A stretch of DNA of 64,000 bases from Burkholderiaceae bacterium (GTDB lineage Bacteria > Pseudomonadota > Gammaproteobacteria > Burkholderiales > Burkholderiaceae_C): NCBI GenBank assembly GCA_017992055.1, contig JAGOPK010000001.1, forward strand, positions 248,001 through 312,000, read 5' to 3'. How positions within the stretch are numbered: the stretch's first letter is position 1; every line of letters starts with the position of its first letter. A program made the position numbers and the translations under genes. Of the stretch, positions 10,038-18,094 are shown one piece after another. The notes under the pieces are model-generated. The model made no database searches, had not been told where the DNA came from, and saw nothing but the letters and a program-made list of their open reading frames with translations.

Positions 10038-10859
10038 TCACCACACGCGCGGATGCACGCCGTACAGCGCGCGCAGCTCGTCGTACAGCGCCGGCTCGGC
10101 CTCGGCCAGGGCCTCGGGCTGCTCGAAGAACAGCTCGGTGGCCACCGCCAGCAGCTCGGCCGGCTCGGTGGCGGCATAACTGCCCAAGAGCGGCGAGGGC
10201 TGCCATTGCAGGCGCGCAAACAGCTCGCCCAGCACCGCATCCCAGCGGGCGCGCCCGGCCGGCGTGGGCCGCCAGGGCCGGCCGTCGGCGCGGCCGCTGT
10301 CCTGGTCGATCTGGTGCGCAAACTCGTGCAGCACGACGTTGCGGCCATCGTCGGGATCGTCCGCGCCCTCGCGCACATCGGCCCAGGACAGGATCACCTG
10401 GCCCTGCTGCCAGCTTTCGCCGGCCAGGGCCAGGCGCTGGTCTTGCTGCACACCACCGGGCGCCGGCCGCACGCGGTCGACGACAAAGGCCGACGGATAC
10501 ACCAGCACCTGGCGCAGCGCCGGATACACCGGCCCGCCGGGCTGGCCCAGCAGCAGCAGGCAGGCCTGGGCGGCGATGGTCAGGCGCAACTCGTCGGTGA
10601 TGGGCTGGCCCTGGCAGCCGATGAAGGCCTTGTCGGCCAGGAACACCTGCACATGGCCTTCGAGGCGGCGCCGCAGCGGCGGCGGCAGGCGCGCGATCAG
10701 CGGCACGCGCCGGCGCAGCACGCGCCGCCAGGCGGCCGGAAACGGCTGGCCGCGGCGCCGTGCGTCGCGCCAGGCCTGCCAGCGCGGCGCCAGCGCCAGC
10801 GCCGCCACGGCCAGCAGGCCGCTGCCCAGCAGCAGGGCCAGCGGCGCCCAGCCGTTCAT
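10038..10859 (-). CDS. MtfA-like zinc metallopeptidase (M90)
   Basis: A 273-residue protein with one N-terminal membrane segment (PLALLLGSGLLAVAALALAP) and a zinc metallopeptidase domain. The HExxH motif lies in NVVLHEFAHQIDQ, and a downstream region (PAELLAVATELFFEQPE) carries the helical glutamates typical of MtfA. E. coli MtfA (265 residues) binds the repressor Mlc and has peptidase activity. The ATG at 10859 fixes a start just before the membrane helix. No mlc or ptsG gene is nearby. Confidence 0.85.
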   Translation of the reverse strand: MNGWAPLALLLGSGLLAVAALALAPRWQAWRDARRRGQPFPAAWRRVLRRRVPLIARLPPPLRRRLEGHVQVFLADKAFIGCQGQPITDELRLTIAAQACLLLLGQPGGPVYPALRQVLVYPSAFVVDRVRPAPGGVQQDQRLALAGESWQQGQVILSWADVREGADDPDDGRNVVLHEFAHQIDQDSGRADGRPWRPTPAGRARWDAVLGELFARLQWQPSPLLGSYAATEPAELLAVATELFFEQPEALAEAEPALYDELRALYGVHPRVW

Positions 10860-10925
10860 CGAGGTGCCTTGGTCATCGGACGCAGGTGGCGGCGCCCGGG
10901 CCGGCTTCAAGGGTCTGGGCCGACA

Positions 10926-11492
10926 ATGCGCGCCATGAGGTCTGTCCGCATCGTTCTTGCCCTGTTGCCGCCGGTCCTGGCCGGCTGCGCCAGCAGCGTG
11001 TCCAATCCGCTGGCCTCGGCGCCGCCGCCGCCGGCCTACCAGAGCGAGCGCTTCGAGGCCACGGCGCCGTTTGCGCGCGGCTTTGCCGGCCGCTACGACG
11101 CGCTGTGCGAAGGCGCACGCCGCGCGCTGATGGGCCAGGGCTACATGATCACCGGCCGCGAGCCCGCGGCGGTGCACGGGCGCAAGTTCTTCCAGCCGCA
11201 GCGCGAGGTCCATGTGCAGCTGGCCATCACCGTGTCCTGCGTCGACGACGGCCAGCCCCAGGGCCAGGGCATGGTCTATGCCACCGCCTGGCAGGACCAG
11301 TTCGTGCTGAAGCGCAATGCCAACAATGCCAGCCTGGGCGTCAGCGCCTTCGGCTCGATCTCGCTGCCGCTCAATTCCTCGGAGGACTCGCTGGTGAAGA
11401 TCGGCACCGAAACCATCACCGACGCGGGCTTCTACGAGCGCTTCTATGCGCTGCTGGGCGCCCAGCTGGCCGCCGCCGGGGGCCGCCGGTGA
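10926..11492 (+). CDS. DUF2242-type lipoprotein
   Basis: A 188-residue predicted outer-membrane lipoprotein. The signal peptide ends in a lipobox (PPVLAGC). The mature part contains PFARGFAGRYDALCEGARRA and TETITDAGFYERFYALL, which resembles a betaproteobacterial family (DUF2242) with no assigned function. ATG codons at 10926 and 10935 are both possible. It is divergent from the MtfA-like gene, and its stop overlaps the NUDIX start by four bases (GTGA). Confidence 0.72.
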   Translation: MRAMRSVRIVLALLPPVLAGCASSVSNPLASAPPPPAYQSERFEATAPFARGFAGRYDALCEGARRALMGQGYMITGREPAAVHGRKFFQPQREVHVQLAITVSCVDDGQPQGQGMVYATAWQDQFVLKRNANNASLGVSAFGSISLPLNSSEDSLVKIGTETITDAGFYERFYALLGAQLAAAGGRR

Positions 11493-12322
11493 GCGCCGGG
11501 CCCAAGGCCGTGGCCGTGGCCGCGGTGGCGCCGCGCCCGGCGGCGACCACGCTGATCCTGCGCGATGGCGCGCTGGGCCTGGAGGTGCTGATGGTGCGGC
11601 GCTCGCTGCAGGCCAGCTTCATGCCCGGCGCCTATGTGTTTCCGGGCGGCGCGGTGGATGCGGCCGACGGCGGGCCCGAGGCGCTGGCGGCGCTGGACGA
11701 GGACGCGGCCACGCTGCAGCGGCGCATCGGTGCGGTCACCGAGGTCGGCGCGGCAGCGCCGGCCTTTGCCGTGGGCGCGCTGCGTGAATGTTTCGAGGAA
11801 TGCGGGCTGTGGCTGGGCCATGACGGCCCGCCCGACGCCCAACCGCCGGCCGGCGACTGGGCGGCGCTGCGTGCGGCCCTGCACGGCGGCGCCACGCTGG
11901 GCGCGCTGGCCGCCGGTGCCGGCCTGGCCCTGGCCAGCTCGGCGCTGCAGCCCTGGAGCCACTGGGTCACGCCGGTGGGCCTGCCCAAGCGCTTCGACAC
12001 GCTGTTTTTCGTCTGCCGCGCGCCGGCCGGCCAGCAGCCCGAGGTCGATGCCGGCGAGACCACCACGCTGGCCTGGGTGCATCCGCCCGAGGCGCTGGCG
12101 GCGCAGGCCGCCGGGGGCTTCCCGATGGAGTTCGCCACCGTCAGCACCGTGGCCTCGCTGGCGCCGTTTGCGCAGCGGCCGCTGGCCGAGCTGCTGGCCC
12201 ATGCCGCGGCCCTGCCGCATCTGCCGCCGCTGCATCCGCGGCTGCAGCTCGATGGCGAGGGCCGCATCCGCGGCGTGCTGCTGCCGGACCAGGCCGGCTA
12301 CGAGCAAGCTTTCCGGGGCTGA
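11489..12322 (+). CDS. NUDIX hydrolase (NUDT19-like)
   Basis: A 277-residue NUDIX-family hydrolase that would cleave a nucleoside-diphosphate-linked substrate such as CoA or NADH. The Nudix signature core REcfEECG is at residues 99-106, with an insertion before it as in the NUDT19/CoA-pyrophosphatase-like branch. PGAYVFPGGAVD lies upstream. The GTG start overlaps the lipoprotein stop (GTGA), which supports translational coupling. The substrate cannot be read from sequence. Confidence 0.85.
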   Translation: MSAGPKAVAVAAVAPRPAATTLILRDGALGLEVLMVRRSLQASFMPGAYVFPGGAVDAADGGPEALAALDEDAATLQRRIGAVTEVGAAAPAFAVGALRECFEECGLWLGHDGPPDAQPPAGDWAALRAALHGGATLGALAAGAGLALASSALQPWSHWVTPVGLPKRFDTLFFVCRAPAGQQPEVDAGETTTLAWVHPPEALAAQAAGGFPMEFATVSTVASLAPFAQRPLAELLAHAAALPHLPPLHPRLQLDGEGRIRGVLLPDQAGYEQAFRG

Positions 12323-12329
12323 CGGACGC

Positions 12330-13862
12330 TCAGCGCTTGGCGGCTTCGGCCACCAGGTTCGGTGCCTCCAGGTCCAGCGCCGTGGCCGGCAGCCGGCGCG
12401 CGCCGGCCTCGCCGGTCAGCGCCGAGCCGGCGGCCTCCAGCTGGCCCACCACCACCGCGCGCAGGCCGGGCTCGCGCCAGTGGCGGGCGGCAAAGGCCGC
12501 CACCTGCTCGGGCGTCACCGCCAGGATCTCGGGCACGCTGCGCTGCAGCTCGGCCAGCGGCCGCTGGTTGACCCATTGCGCCAGCAGCATGCCGGCCACG
12601 CCGCCGCTGGTTTCCAGCCGGCGCGCAAAACCGCCGACCAGGGTGGCCTGTCGCGCCGCCAGCTCGGCCGGCGTGGGCGCGGCCGTGGCCAGGCGGCCGA
12701 TCTCGCTGCGCAGCAGGCCCAGCACCTCGGCCGCGGTGCGGTGGTCGGTCTGCGTCTGCGCCTGCAGCATGCCGCCCACCGGCGTGGACTCGGCGCTGGC
12801 GCTGGCGCCGTAGCTGAGGCCACGCTTGATGCGCACCTCCTGGTTCAGCCGCGCCGAATAACCGCCGCCCAGCACGGCCGCGGCCACCTGGCCGATGCGC
12901 TGCTCGCTGGGCGGGGCGTCGGCCTCGGCGCGCCCGTCGGCCTCGGCCAGCGGCCCACGCTGGGCGACAAAGGGCGCGGCCACGGCCACGCCGCTCTGGC
13001 CGGCGCCGGGCAGGTCGACCAGCACCAGGCGTTCGGCCAGCGGCTGCGGCGGCTGCAGTCTGGGCGGCTCGGGCAGGGCGCCGGCGCCGCGCCAGCCACC
13101 CAGCAGCTGCCGCGCCAGGCCCTGGGCCTGGGCCGGCGTGACATCGCCGGCCAGCACCAGGGCGCACAGCTCGGGCCGCACCCAGCGTGCATGGAAGCCG
13201 CGCACATCGGCCACGCCCAGGCGCTGCAGCGAGGCCGGCGCGTCCACCGCGCCATGCGGCGTGGGCCCCCAGTGGCAGCGGCGCAGCACCAGGCCGGCCA
13301 GCGCGCCGGGGTCGTTGAGGGTCAGGCGCAGGCCGTCCAGGGCCTGGGCGCGGGCACGCTCCAGCTCGCCCGCATCCAGCAGCGGCGTGCGCAGCACATC
13401 GGCCATCAGCGCCAGCGCGGCCTCCAGGCTGGGCCGGGCCACGGTCATGGCCAGGCTCAGGCTGCGCTGGCCGCTGGCGGTGTCGAGGGCGCTGCCCAGG
13501 GCCTCGGCCTGGCGCGCCAGCGTGCTGGCGTCGATGGCGCGGCCGCCGCGGCGCGCGCCCTTGGCCAGCAGGGTGGCGGTCATGGCCGCCACGCCGGGCC
13601 GGCCGGCGGGATCGTTTTCGCTGCCGGCACGCAGCACCAGCACCGCGCTGACCAGGGGCAGGTCGTGGCGCGGCGCGGTGATCACGGTGAGGCCGTTGTC
13701 CAGGCGCTGCGTGTGCAGGGCCGGCATCAGCACCGGGCGTGGCGGCTGCGGCTCGGGCGGCGCGTCGACGCCGGGGGTGGCGGCCCACAGCCCGCCGGTC
13801 GGCAGCCAGAGGCCGGCACCCACGGCGCCGGTGCCCAGGCCCAGCAGATGGCGGCGCTTCAC
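12330..13862 (-). CDS. M16 peptidase-family protein, non-catalytic partner
   Basis: A 510-residue periplasmic M16 protein with a signal peptide that looks Tat-like (MKRRHLLGLGTGAVGAGLW). At the place where active M16 enzymes have HxxEH the sequence is GVAAMTATLLAKGA, so zinc ligands are missing. The later RGLSYGASASAES region, typical of M16 C-terminal domains, is intact. Such a subunit normally pairs with an active M16 protein, here the gene at 13859-15268. The GTG start overlaps the partner's stop by four bases. Confidence 0.88.
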   Translation of the reverse strand: MKRRHLLGLGTGAVGAGLWLPTGGLWAATPGVDAPPEPQPPRPVLMPALHTQRLDNGLTVITAPRHDLPLVSAVLVLRAGSENDPAGRPGVAAMTATLLAKGARRGGRAIDASTLARQAEALGSALDTASGQRSLSLAMTVARPSLEAALALMADVLRTPLLDAGELERARAQALDGLRLTLNDPGALAGLVLRRCHWGPTPHGAVDAPASLQRLGVADVRGFHARWVRPELCALVLAGDVTPAQAQGLARQLLGGWRGAGALPEPPRLQPPQPLAERLVLVDLPGAGQSGVAVAAPFVAQRGPLAEADGRAEADAPPSEQRIGQVAAAVLGGGYSARLNQEVRIKRGLSYGASASAESTPVGGMLQAQTQTDHRTAAEVLGLLRSEIGRLATAAPTPAELAARQATLVGGFARRLETSGGVAGMLLAQWVNQRPLAELQRSVPEILAVTPEQVAAFAARHWREPGLRAVVVGQLEAAGSALTGEAGARRLPATALDLEAPNLVAEAAKR

Positions 13863-15268
13863 GAGGCGGCTCCCTGGGTGTATTCCAGCGTCACGCGGCG
13901 TCTTCCCAGCACATGGGTCTTCAGCGCCCGCTGCACATCGGCGGCGCTCACCGCCTGCAGCCGGGCGAGCGTGCGCTCGGCGGCGCGGGCCTCGCCCAGC
14001 AGCAGCACGGCCTGGCCGATGGCGCCGGCCTGGCCCTGCGGCGTCTGCCGGCCCAGCAGGGCCTGGGTCACCAGCTGGGTGCGCACCTTGGCCAGCTCGG
14101 CCGGCGCAATCGGCTGCTCGGCCAGGCGCTGGATCTGCTGCAGCAGGGCCGCTTCCAGCTTGGCCAGCGGCTGGCCGCTGGCGGCGATGGCATAGGCCAC
14201 CAGCATGCCGGCATCGGCATTCAGCTCGGCGGCAAAGCCCGCGGCCTGGGCCGACTGGGCGCGGTAGACCAGGGCCTCGTTGAGCCGCGACGAATCACCG
14301 GCCGACAGCAGGGCCTGGGCGATCTGCAGCGCCGGCGCATCGGCATGGGCGGCGGCCGGGCCCTTCCACAGCAGGGCCACGGCCGGCAGCGGCACATTCG
14401 GCGCGGTCAGCGCCACGCGGGCATCGCGGCTGCGCGGCGGCTCGGTCACGGCCACGCGCGGGATGGCGCCGTCGGGCCGCTGCAGCGGGCCGAAGTAGCG
14501 GTCGACCCAGGCATCGAGCTGGCCGGGATCGAAGCCGCCGGCGACGATCAGCAGCGCGTTGTCGGGCCGGTAGTAGGTGGCATGGAAGCGCCGCACATCG
14601 TCCAGCGTGGCGGCGTTGAGGTCGGCCTCACTGCCGATCACCGGCCGGCGGTAGGGATGGGCCTCGTAGGTGTTGGGCGCCAGCGCATTGAACAGCCGGC
14701 CATAGGGATCGGCCAGCACGCGCTGGCGCAGCTCCTCGATGACCACCTTGCGCTCGCTGTCGAAGTTGGCCTGGTCGACCTGCAGATGGGCCATGCGCTC
14801 GGCCTCGGCCCACAGCAGGCGCTCCAGGTGGTTGGCCGGCACCTCGTTCTGGTAGGCCGTCATGTCCTCGGCGGTGAAGGCATTGTTCTGGCCGCCCACG
14901 TCCTCGGTCAGGCGGTCGAACATCTCGTCGGGCATGTGGCGGCTGCGCTTGAACATCATGTGCTCGAACAGGTGCGCGAAGCCCGAGCGGCCGGGGGGAT
15001 CGTCCTTGCCGCCGACGCGGTACCAGACCTGCACGCTGACCGTGCCGGCCTCGGCCATCGGCAGCGCCACCAGCTGCAGGCCGTTGGCCAGGCGGCGCTC
15101 GCGCAGCGGCAGCGGCGGCAGGCTGACCGGGCCGGCCGCGGCCCAGGCCGGCAGCGCCGGGGCCGCGGCCAGCGCCAGGGCCGCCGCGCTGCGGCCCAGC
15201 CACTGGCGGCGGTTGGCGGTGGCGCTGGATGGGGACGTGGACAGGGACGTGGACAGGGACGTGGACAT
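13859..15268 (-). CDS. M16 zinc peptidase, catalytic subunit
   Basis: A 469-residue exported M16 (pitrilysin-family) zinc endopeptidase. The zinc motif HxxEH is present in GFAHLFEHMMFKRS, with downstream glutamate in the ERKVVIEELRQR helix. A Tat-like export signal (NRRQWLGRSAAALALAAAP) lies 20 residues in. The ATG at 15268 sits at the edge of a 12-base tandem repeat that encodes three STSL/STSP units, so the natural start is uncertain; an upstream ATG at 15331 would overlap the divergent gene. It is coupled to the non-catalytic partner downstream by a GTGA overlap. Confidence 0.88.
   Translation of the reverse strand: MSTSLSTSLSTSPSSATANRRQWLGRSAAALALAAAPALPAWAAAGPVSLPPLPLRERRLANGLQLVALPMAEAGTVSVQVWYRVGGKDDPPGRSGFAHLFEHMMFKRSRHMPDEMFDRLTEDVGGQNNAFTAEDMTAYQNEVPANHLERLLWAEAERMAHLQVDQANFDSERKVVIEELRQRVLADPYGRLFNALAPNTYEAHPYRRPVIGSEADLNAATLDDVRRFHATYYRPDNALLIVAGGFDPGQLDAWVDRYFGPLQRPDGAIPRVAVTEPPRSRDARVALTAPNVPLPAVALLWKGPAAAHADAPALQIAQALLSAGDSSRLNEALVYRAQSAQAAGFAAELNADAGMLVAYAIAASGQPLAKLEAALLQQIQRLAEQPIAPAELAKVRTQLVTQALLGRQTPQGQAGAIGQAVLLLGEARAAERTLARLQAVSAADVQRALKTHVLGRRRVTLEYTQGAAS
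15232..15267. repeat. three perfect 12-bp tandem repeats
   Basis: The unit GGGACGTGGACA occurs three times without a mismatch at 15232-15243, 15244-15255 and 15256-15267, directly at the start codon of the catalytic M16 gene. In that gene each unit encodes four residues (STSL type). Copy-number change would keep the frame but alter the N-terminus ahead of the export signal. Confidence 0.9.
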
Positions 15269-15324
15269 GGACCGATGATGCCCGAAGGCGTGGCACGGGC
15301 TGGCTGCGCAGCAGGAGAACCAAC

Positions 15325-15762
15325 GTGCCATCCGCCGTCTATGCCGCCTTCTTCTTCACCGTGGCGCTGCTGGTCACCACCGCCTACTTCCTGATGGGCG
15401 GCCTGCCGCTGCTGGTGCTCAAGCACGACGTGCCGCTGGATGCGCGCTTCGTGCGCGGCTTCTTCCGCGTCTACTACCGGGCCGCGTTCTGGACCGCGCT
15501 GGGCGCCTGCATCAGCTATGCGCTGTGGGGCCGGCCGGCCTTTGCCGTGGGCGCGGCTCTGCTGGCCGGCCTGGCCCTGCTGCTGGGTCGGCACCTGCTG
15601 CAGGCCATGCAGCGCCTGGGCGCGCAGATCGAGGCCAGCGATGCCGCGGCGGTGCGCCGCTTCCGGCGCGTGCATGTGCTGACGCTGGCCATCAACCTGG
15701 CCCAGTTGGTGCTGCTGGTCTGGGGCCTGATCCGGCTGTCGCGCCAGCTGTCCGGCGCATGA
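15325..15762 (+). CDS. conserved four-helix membrane protein, function unknown
   Basis: A 145-residue inner-membrane protein with about four hydrophobic helices: residues 5-30, 51-70, 70-88 and 115-135 approximately. I do not recognise a named family. The GTG start at 15325 has GGAG eight bases upstream. It is divergent from the M16 pair by 56 bases and ends just before an inverted repeat at 15769-15794. Confidence 0.75.
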   Translation: MPSAVYAAFFFTVALLVTTAYFLMGGLPLLVLKHDVPLDARFVRGFFRVYYRAAFWTALGACISYALWGRPAFAVGAALLAGLALLLGRHLLQAMQRLGAQIEASDAAAVRRFRRVHVLTLAINLAQLVLLVWGLIRLSRQLSGA

Positions 15763-15768
15763 CGCGCC

Positions 15769-15794
15769 CCTGCTGACAATCCGCTGTCAGCAGG
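15769..15794. promoter_or_regulatory. perfect inverted repeat upstream of VOC/WYL pair
   Basis: Two 10-base arms (CCTGCTGACA at 15769-15778 and TGTCAGCAGG at 15785-15794) flank a six-base spacer. It lies 55 bases upstream of the glyoxalase-fold gene start and seven bases after the preceding stop. There is no T-run after it, so an operator is favoured over a terminator. The WYL regulator encoded two genes downstream is the obvious candidate binder (inference). Confidence 0.55.
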
Positions 15795-15848
15795 CCGGGC
15801 GCAGCATGGCCGGCCCTTGCCATCCCTCAGGGTCCAACAGGAGTTCCC

Positions 15849-16238
15849 ATGCAATTCGGCTACACCATCGTCTATGTCGGCGACGTCGAGGCCTCGCTCG
15901 CCTTCTACGAGCGCGCCTTCGGCCTGCAGCGCGGCTTCGTCTCGCCCGGCGGCGAGTTCGGCACCCTGGCCACCGGGGCCACGGCCCTGGCCTTCTGCCA
16001 GCATGCGGTGGCGCGCGACAGCGTCGGCCACGACTATGTGGCGGCGGCCGAATCGGCCAAGCCGCTGGGCATGGAGATCGGCCTGTGCACGGCCGATGTG
16101 CCGGCGGCCTTCGAGCGCGCCGTGGCCGCCGGCGCGGTGGCGCTGAACCCGCCCCAGACCAAGCCCTGGGGCCAGACCGTGGCCTATCTGCGCTGCCCCG
16201 ACGGCAGCCTGGTCGAGCTGTGCACGCCGATGGGCTGA
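15849..16238 (+). CDS. VOC-family (glyoxalase/bleomycin-resistance fold) protein
   Basis: A 129-residue single-domain VOC protein with two beta-alpha-beta-beta-beta modules. The first begins YTIVYVGDVEASLAFYERAFGLQ, and the second ends TVAYLRCPDGSLVELCTPMG, where the final glutamate matches a VOC metal ligand. The reaction is unknown. AACAGGAG lies seven bases before the ATG. The next gene, a WYL regulator, starts 11 bases after its stop. Confidence 0.85.
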   Translation: MQFGYTIVYVGDVEASLAFYERAFGLQRGFVSPGGEFGTLATGATALAFCQHAVARDSVGHDYVAAAESAKPLGMEIGLCTADVPAAFERAVAAGAVALNPPQTKPWGQTVAYLRCPDGSLVELCTPMG

Positions 16239-16248
16239 TGGCCGCTCG

Positions 16249-16953
16249 ATGCGCCGTGCCGACCGGTTGTTTGCGCTGGTGCAGCTGATCCGCGGCCGGC
16301 GGCTGTCCACCGCCGCCTGGCTGGCGCAGCGGCTGGAGGTGTCGCTGCGCACGGTGTACCGCGATGTCGCCGACCTGCAGCACCGCGGCGTGCCCATCGA
16401 GGGCGAGGCCGGCGTGGGCTACCGCATGCGCGCCGGCTTCGACCTGCCGCCGCTGATGTTCGGCCACGACGAAGCCCAGGCCCTGGTGGCCGCGGTGCGC
16501 CTGGCCCAGCCGCGGCTGGACCCGGCGCTGGCCGCCGGCGCCGAGGCCGCGCTGGGCAAGATCCTGGCCGTGCTGCCGGCGGCCACGCGCGCCGCCGCCG
16601 AGGCCCTGGCGCTGTTTGCGCCCGAGGTCGGGCCGGCGCTGGACGCGGCCACGCTGGCGCGGCTGCAGGTGCTGCGCGGCGCCATCGCGGCGCGGCGCCT
16701 GCTGAGCGTGGACTACCTCGATCTGCAGGGCCGGCTCAGCACGCGGCGGCTGCGGCCGCTGGCCTGCCTGCACTGGGGCCAGGTGTGGACGCTGGCGGCC
16801 TGGTGCGAGACGCGGCAGGACTTCCGCAGCTTCCGCGTCGACCGCATCGCCGCGCTGCAGCCGCTGGACGAGCGCTTCCGCGACGAGCCCGGCCGCACGC
16901 TGGCCGATCTGCAGCGGCGTTATGCCGTCGACGAGGGCGCCGGCTCGGCCTGA
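16249..16953 (+). CDS. YafY-type HTH/WYL transcriptional regulator
   Basis: A 234-residue regulator. Residues 1-55 form an HTH_11-type winged helix (LSTAAWLAQRLEVSLRTVYRDVADL), followed by a WYL domain (RLLSVDYLDLQG, FRSFRVDRIAALQPLDERF). WYL domains sense small ligands or nucleic acid in known family members. It is co-transcribed with the VOC protein, a common pairing. Its last 34 bases overlap convergently with the next gene. Confidence 0.88.
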   Translation: MRRADRLFALVQLIRGRRLSTAAWLAQRLEVSLRTVYRDVADLQHRGVPIEGEAGVGYRMRAGFDLPPLMFGHDEAQALVAAVRLAQPRLDPALAAGAEAALGKILAVLPAATRAAAEALALFAPEVGPALDAATLARLQVLRGAIAARRLLSVDYLDLQGRLSTRRLRPLACLHWGQVWTLAAWCETRQDFRSFRVDRIAALQPLDERFRDEPGRTLADLQRRYAVDEGAGSA

Positions 16954-18089
16954 GGACCGTCGGCCTTCTTGGCCTGGCGGAAATGCCACCAGGGCAGGGC
17001 CTGGGTCAGCGACAGCACGGCGCCGGGCTGGGCCGCCGGCGCATAGCCCGGCAGGTCGGCGCGGCCCAGCAGGCGCGCCCAGTCGGGCCCGGCCAGCAGC
17101 TGGCGCAGGCGCAGCACGGCCGGATGCTCCAGCGCATCCTTCAGGCACACCAGGTAGTAGTCCTCGTCGATCAGCGGCAGAAAGTCCAGGCCGAACTGGC
17201 GTGCCGCGGCGGCGATGCCGGGGCCGGCGTCGGCGCTGCCGCTGGCCACTGCGGCGGCCACGGCCACATGGCTGTCTTCCTGCAGCACCGGCATGGGCCC
17301 GGCCTGGTTGGTGGCCAGGCCGGCCTCGGCCAGCAAATGGTCCATCAGCAGCCGCGTGCCCGAGCCGGGCTGGCGGTTGACCCAGCGCAGCCCCGGCCGC
17401 GCCAGATCGGCCAGGCCCTGCAGGCGCAGCGGATTGCCCGGCGCCACCATCAGGCCCTGGCTGCGGCGCAGGCAGCCGATCAGCTTGTGGCGGCCCGGCT
17501 GCAGCCGCGGCTTCATGGCCCGCGAGAACTCGGCCGAGCCGCCGGGCAGGGCCGGCACATGGAAGCCGGCCACCAGGCAGCGGCCCTCGGCCAGGGCCTG
17601 CAGCGCATCCACGCTGCCGGCAAAGCGCAGCTCGATGTGCAGCCGGGCGCCGCCGTCGGTCGGCTCGGCGGCCAGCTCGCGCAGGTGCGGCAGGGCCAGG
17701 TCGTGGCTGGCATAGATGGTCAGCAGCTGCTGGTCGCCGTCCAGGGCCTCGGCCAGCACCCGCTCCAGCTCGGCGCGCAAGGCCTCGATGTGCGGTGTGA
17801 GCCGGGTGCGGGCGCGGGTCTCGGCCCACAGCAGGCGCTCGGCAAAGGCCGTCAGCCGCGCCGGCTCGCCCTTGCGCCAGTGCAGCAGCGGCTCGCCCAG
17901 CACCTCCTCCCAGCGCTTGAGCGCGCCCCAGACATGGCGGTAGCTGGCGCCCAGGGCCTTGGTGGCATGCTGGATCGAGCCATGCTCGCGCACCGCCGAC
18001 AGCAGCTCGAACAAGGGGTTGTGCAGGGCCGCGCCACGCTGCTCGCTGGCCTCGAACCGGTACTGCAGGTGCACGCCACGGGCTTTCAT
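16920..18089 (-). CDS. ModE-like HTH regulator with periplasmic-binding-protein-like domain
   Basis: A 389-residue regulator. The N-terminal helix-turn-helix resembles ModE/LysR (FELLSAVREHGSIQHATKALGASYRHVWGALKRWEE). The rest is a PBP-like ligand domain of the type found in molybdate/tungstate-related regulators (LTIYASHDLALPHLRELA, WVNRQPGSGTRLLMDHLLAEAG). It starts five bases after the TAXI gene stop and is the last gene of the tautomerase operon. A ModE-like protein near a tungsten enzyme cluster is suggestive, but no direct evidence links it to 23677-29767. Confidence 0.8.
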   Translation of the reverse strand: MKARGVHLQYRFEASEQRGAALHNPLFELLSAVREHGSIQHATKALGASYRHVWGALKRWEEVLGEPLLHWRKGEPARLTAFAERLLWAETRARTRLTPHIEALRAELERVLAEALDGDQQLLTIYASHDLALPHLRELAAEPTDGGARLHIELRFAGSVDALQALAEGRCLVAGFHVPALPGGSAEFSRAMKPRLQPGRHKLIGCLRRSQGLMVAPGNPLRLQGLADLARPGLRWVNRQPGSGTRLLMDHLLAEAGLATNQAGPMPVLQEDSHVAVAAAVASGSADAGPGIAAAARQFGLDFLPLIDEDYYLVCLKDALEHPAVLRLRQLLAGPDWARLLGRADLPGYAPAAQPGAVLSLTQALPWWHFRQAKKADGPQAEPAPSSTA

Positions 18090-18094
18090 GGCGG

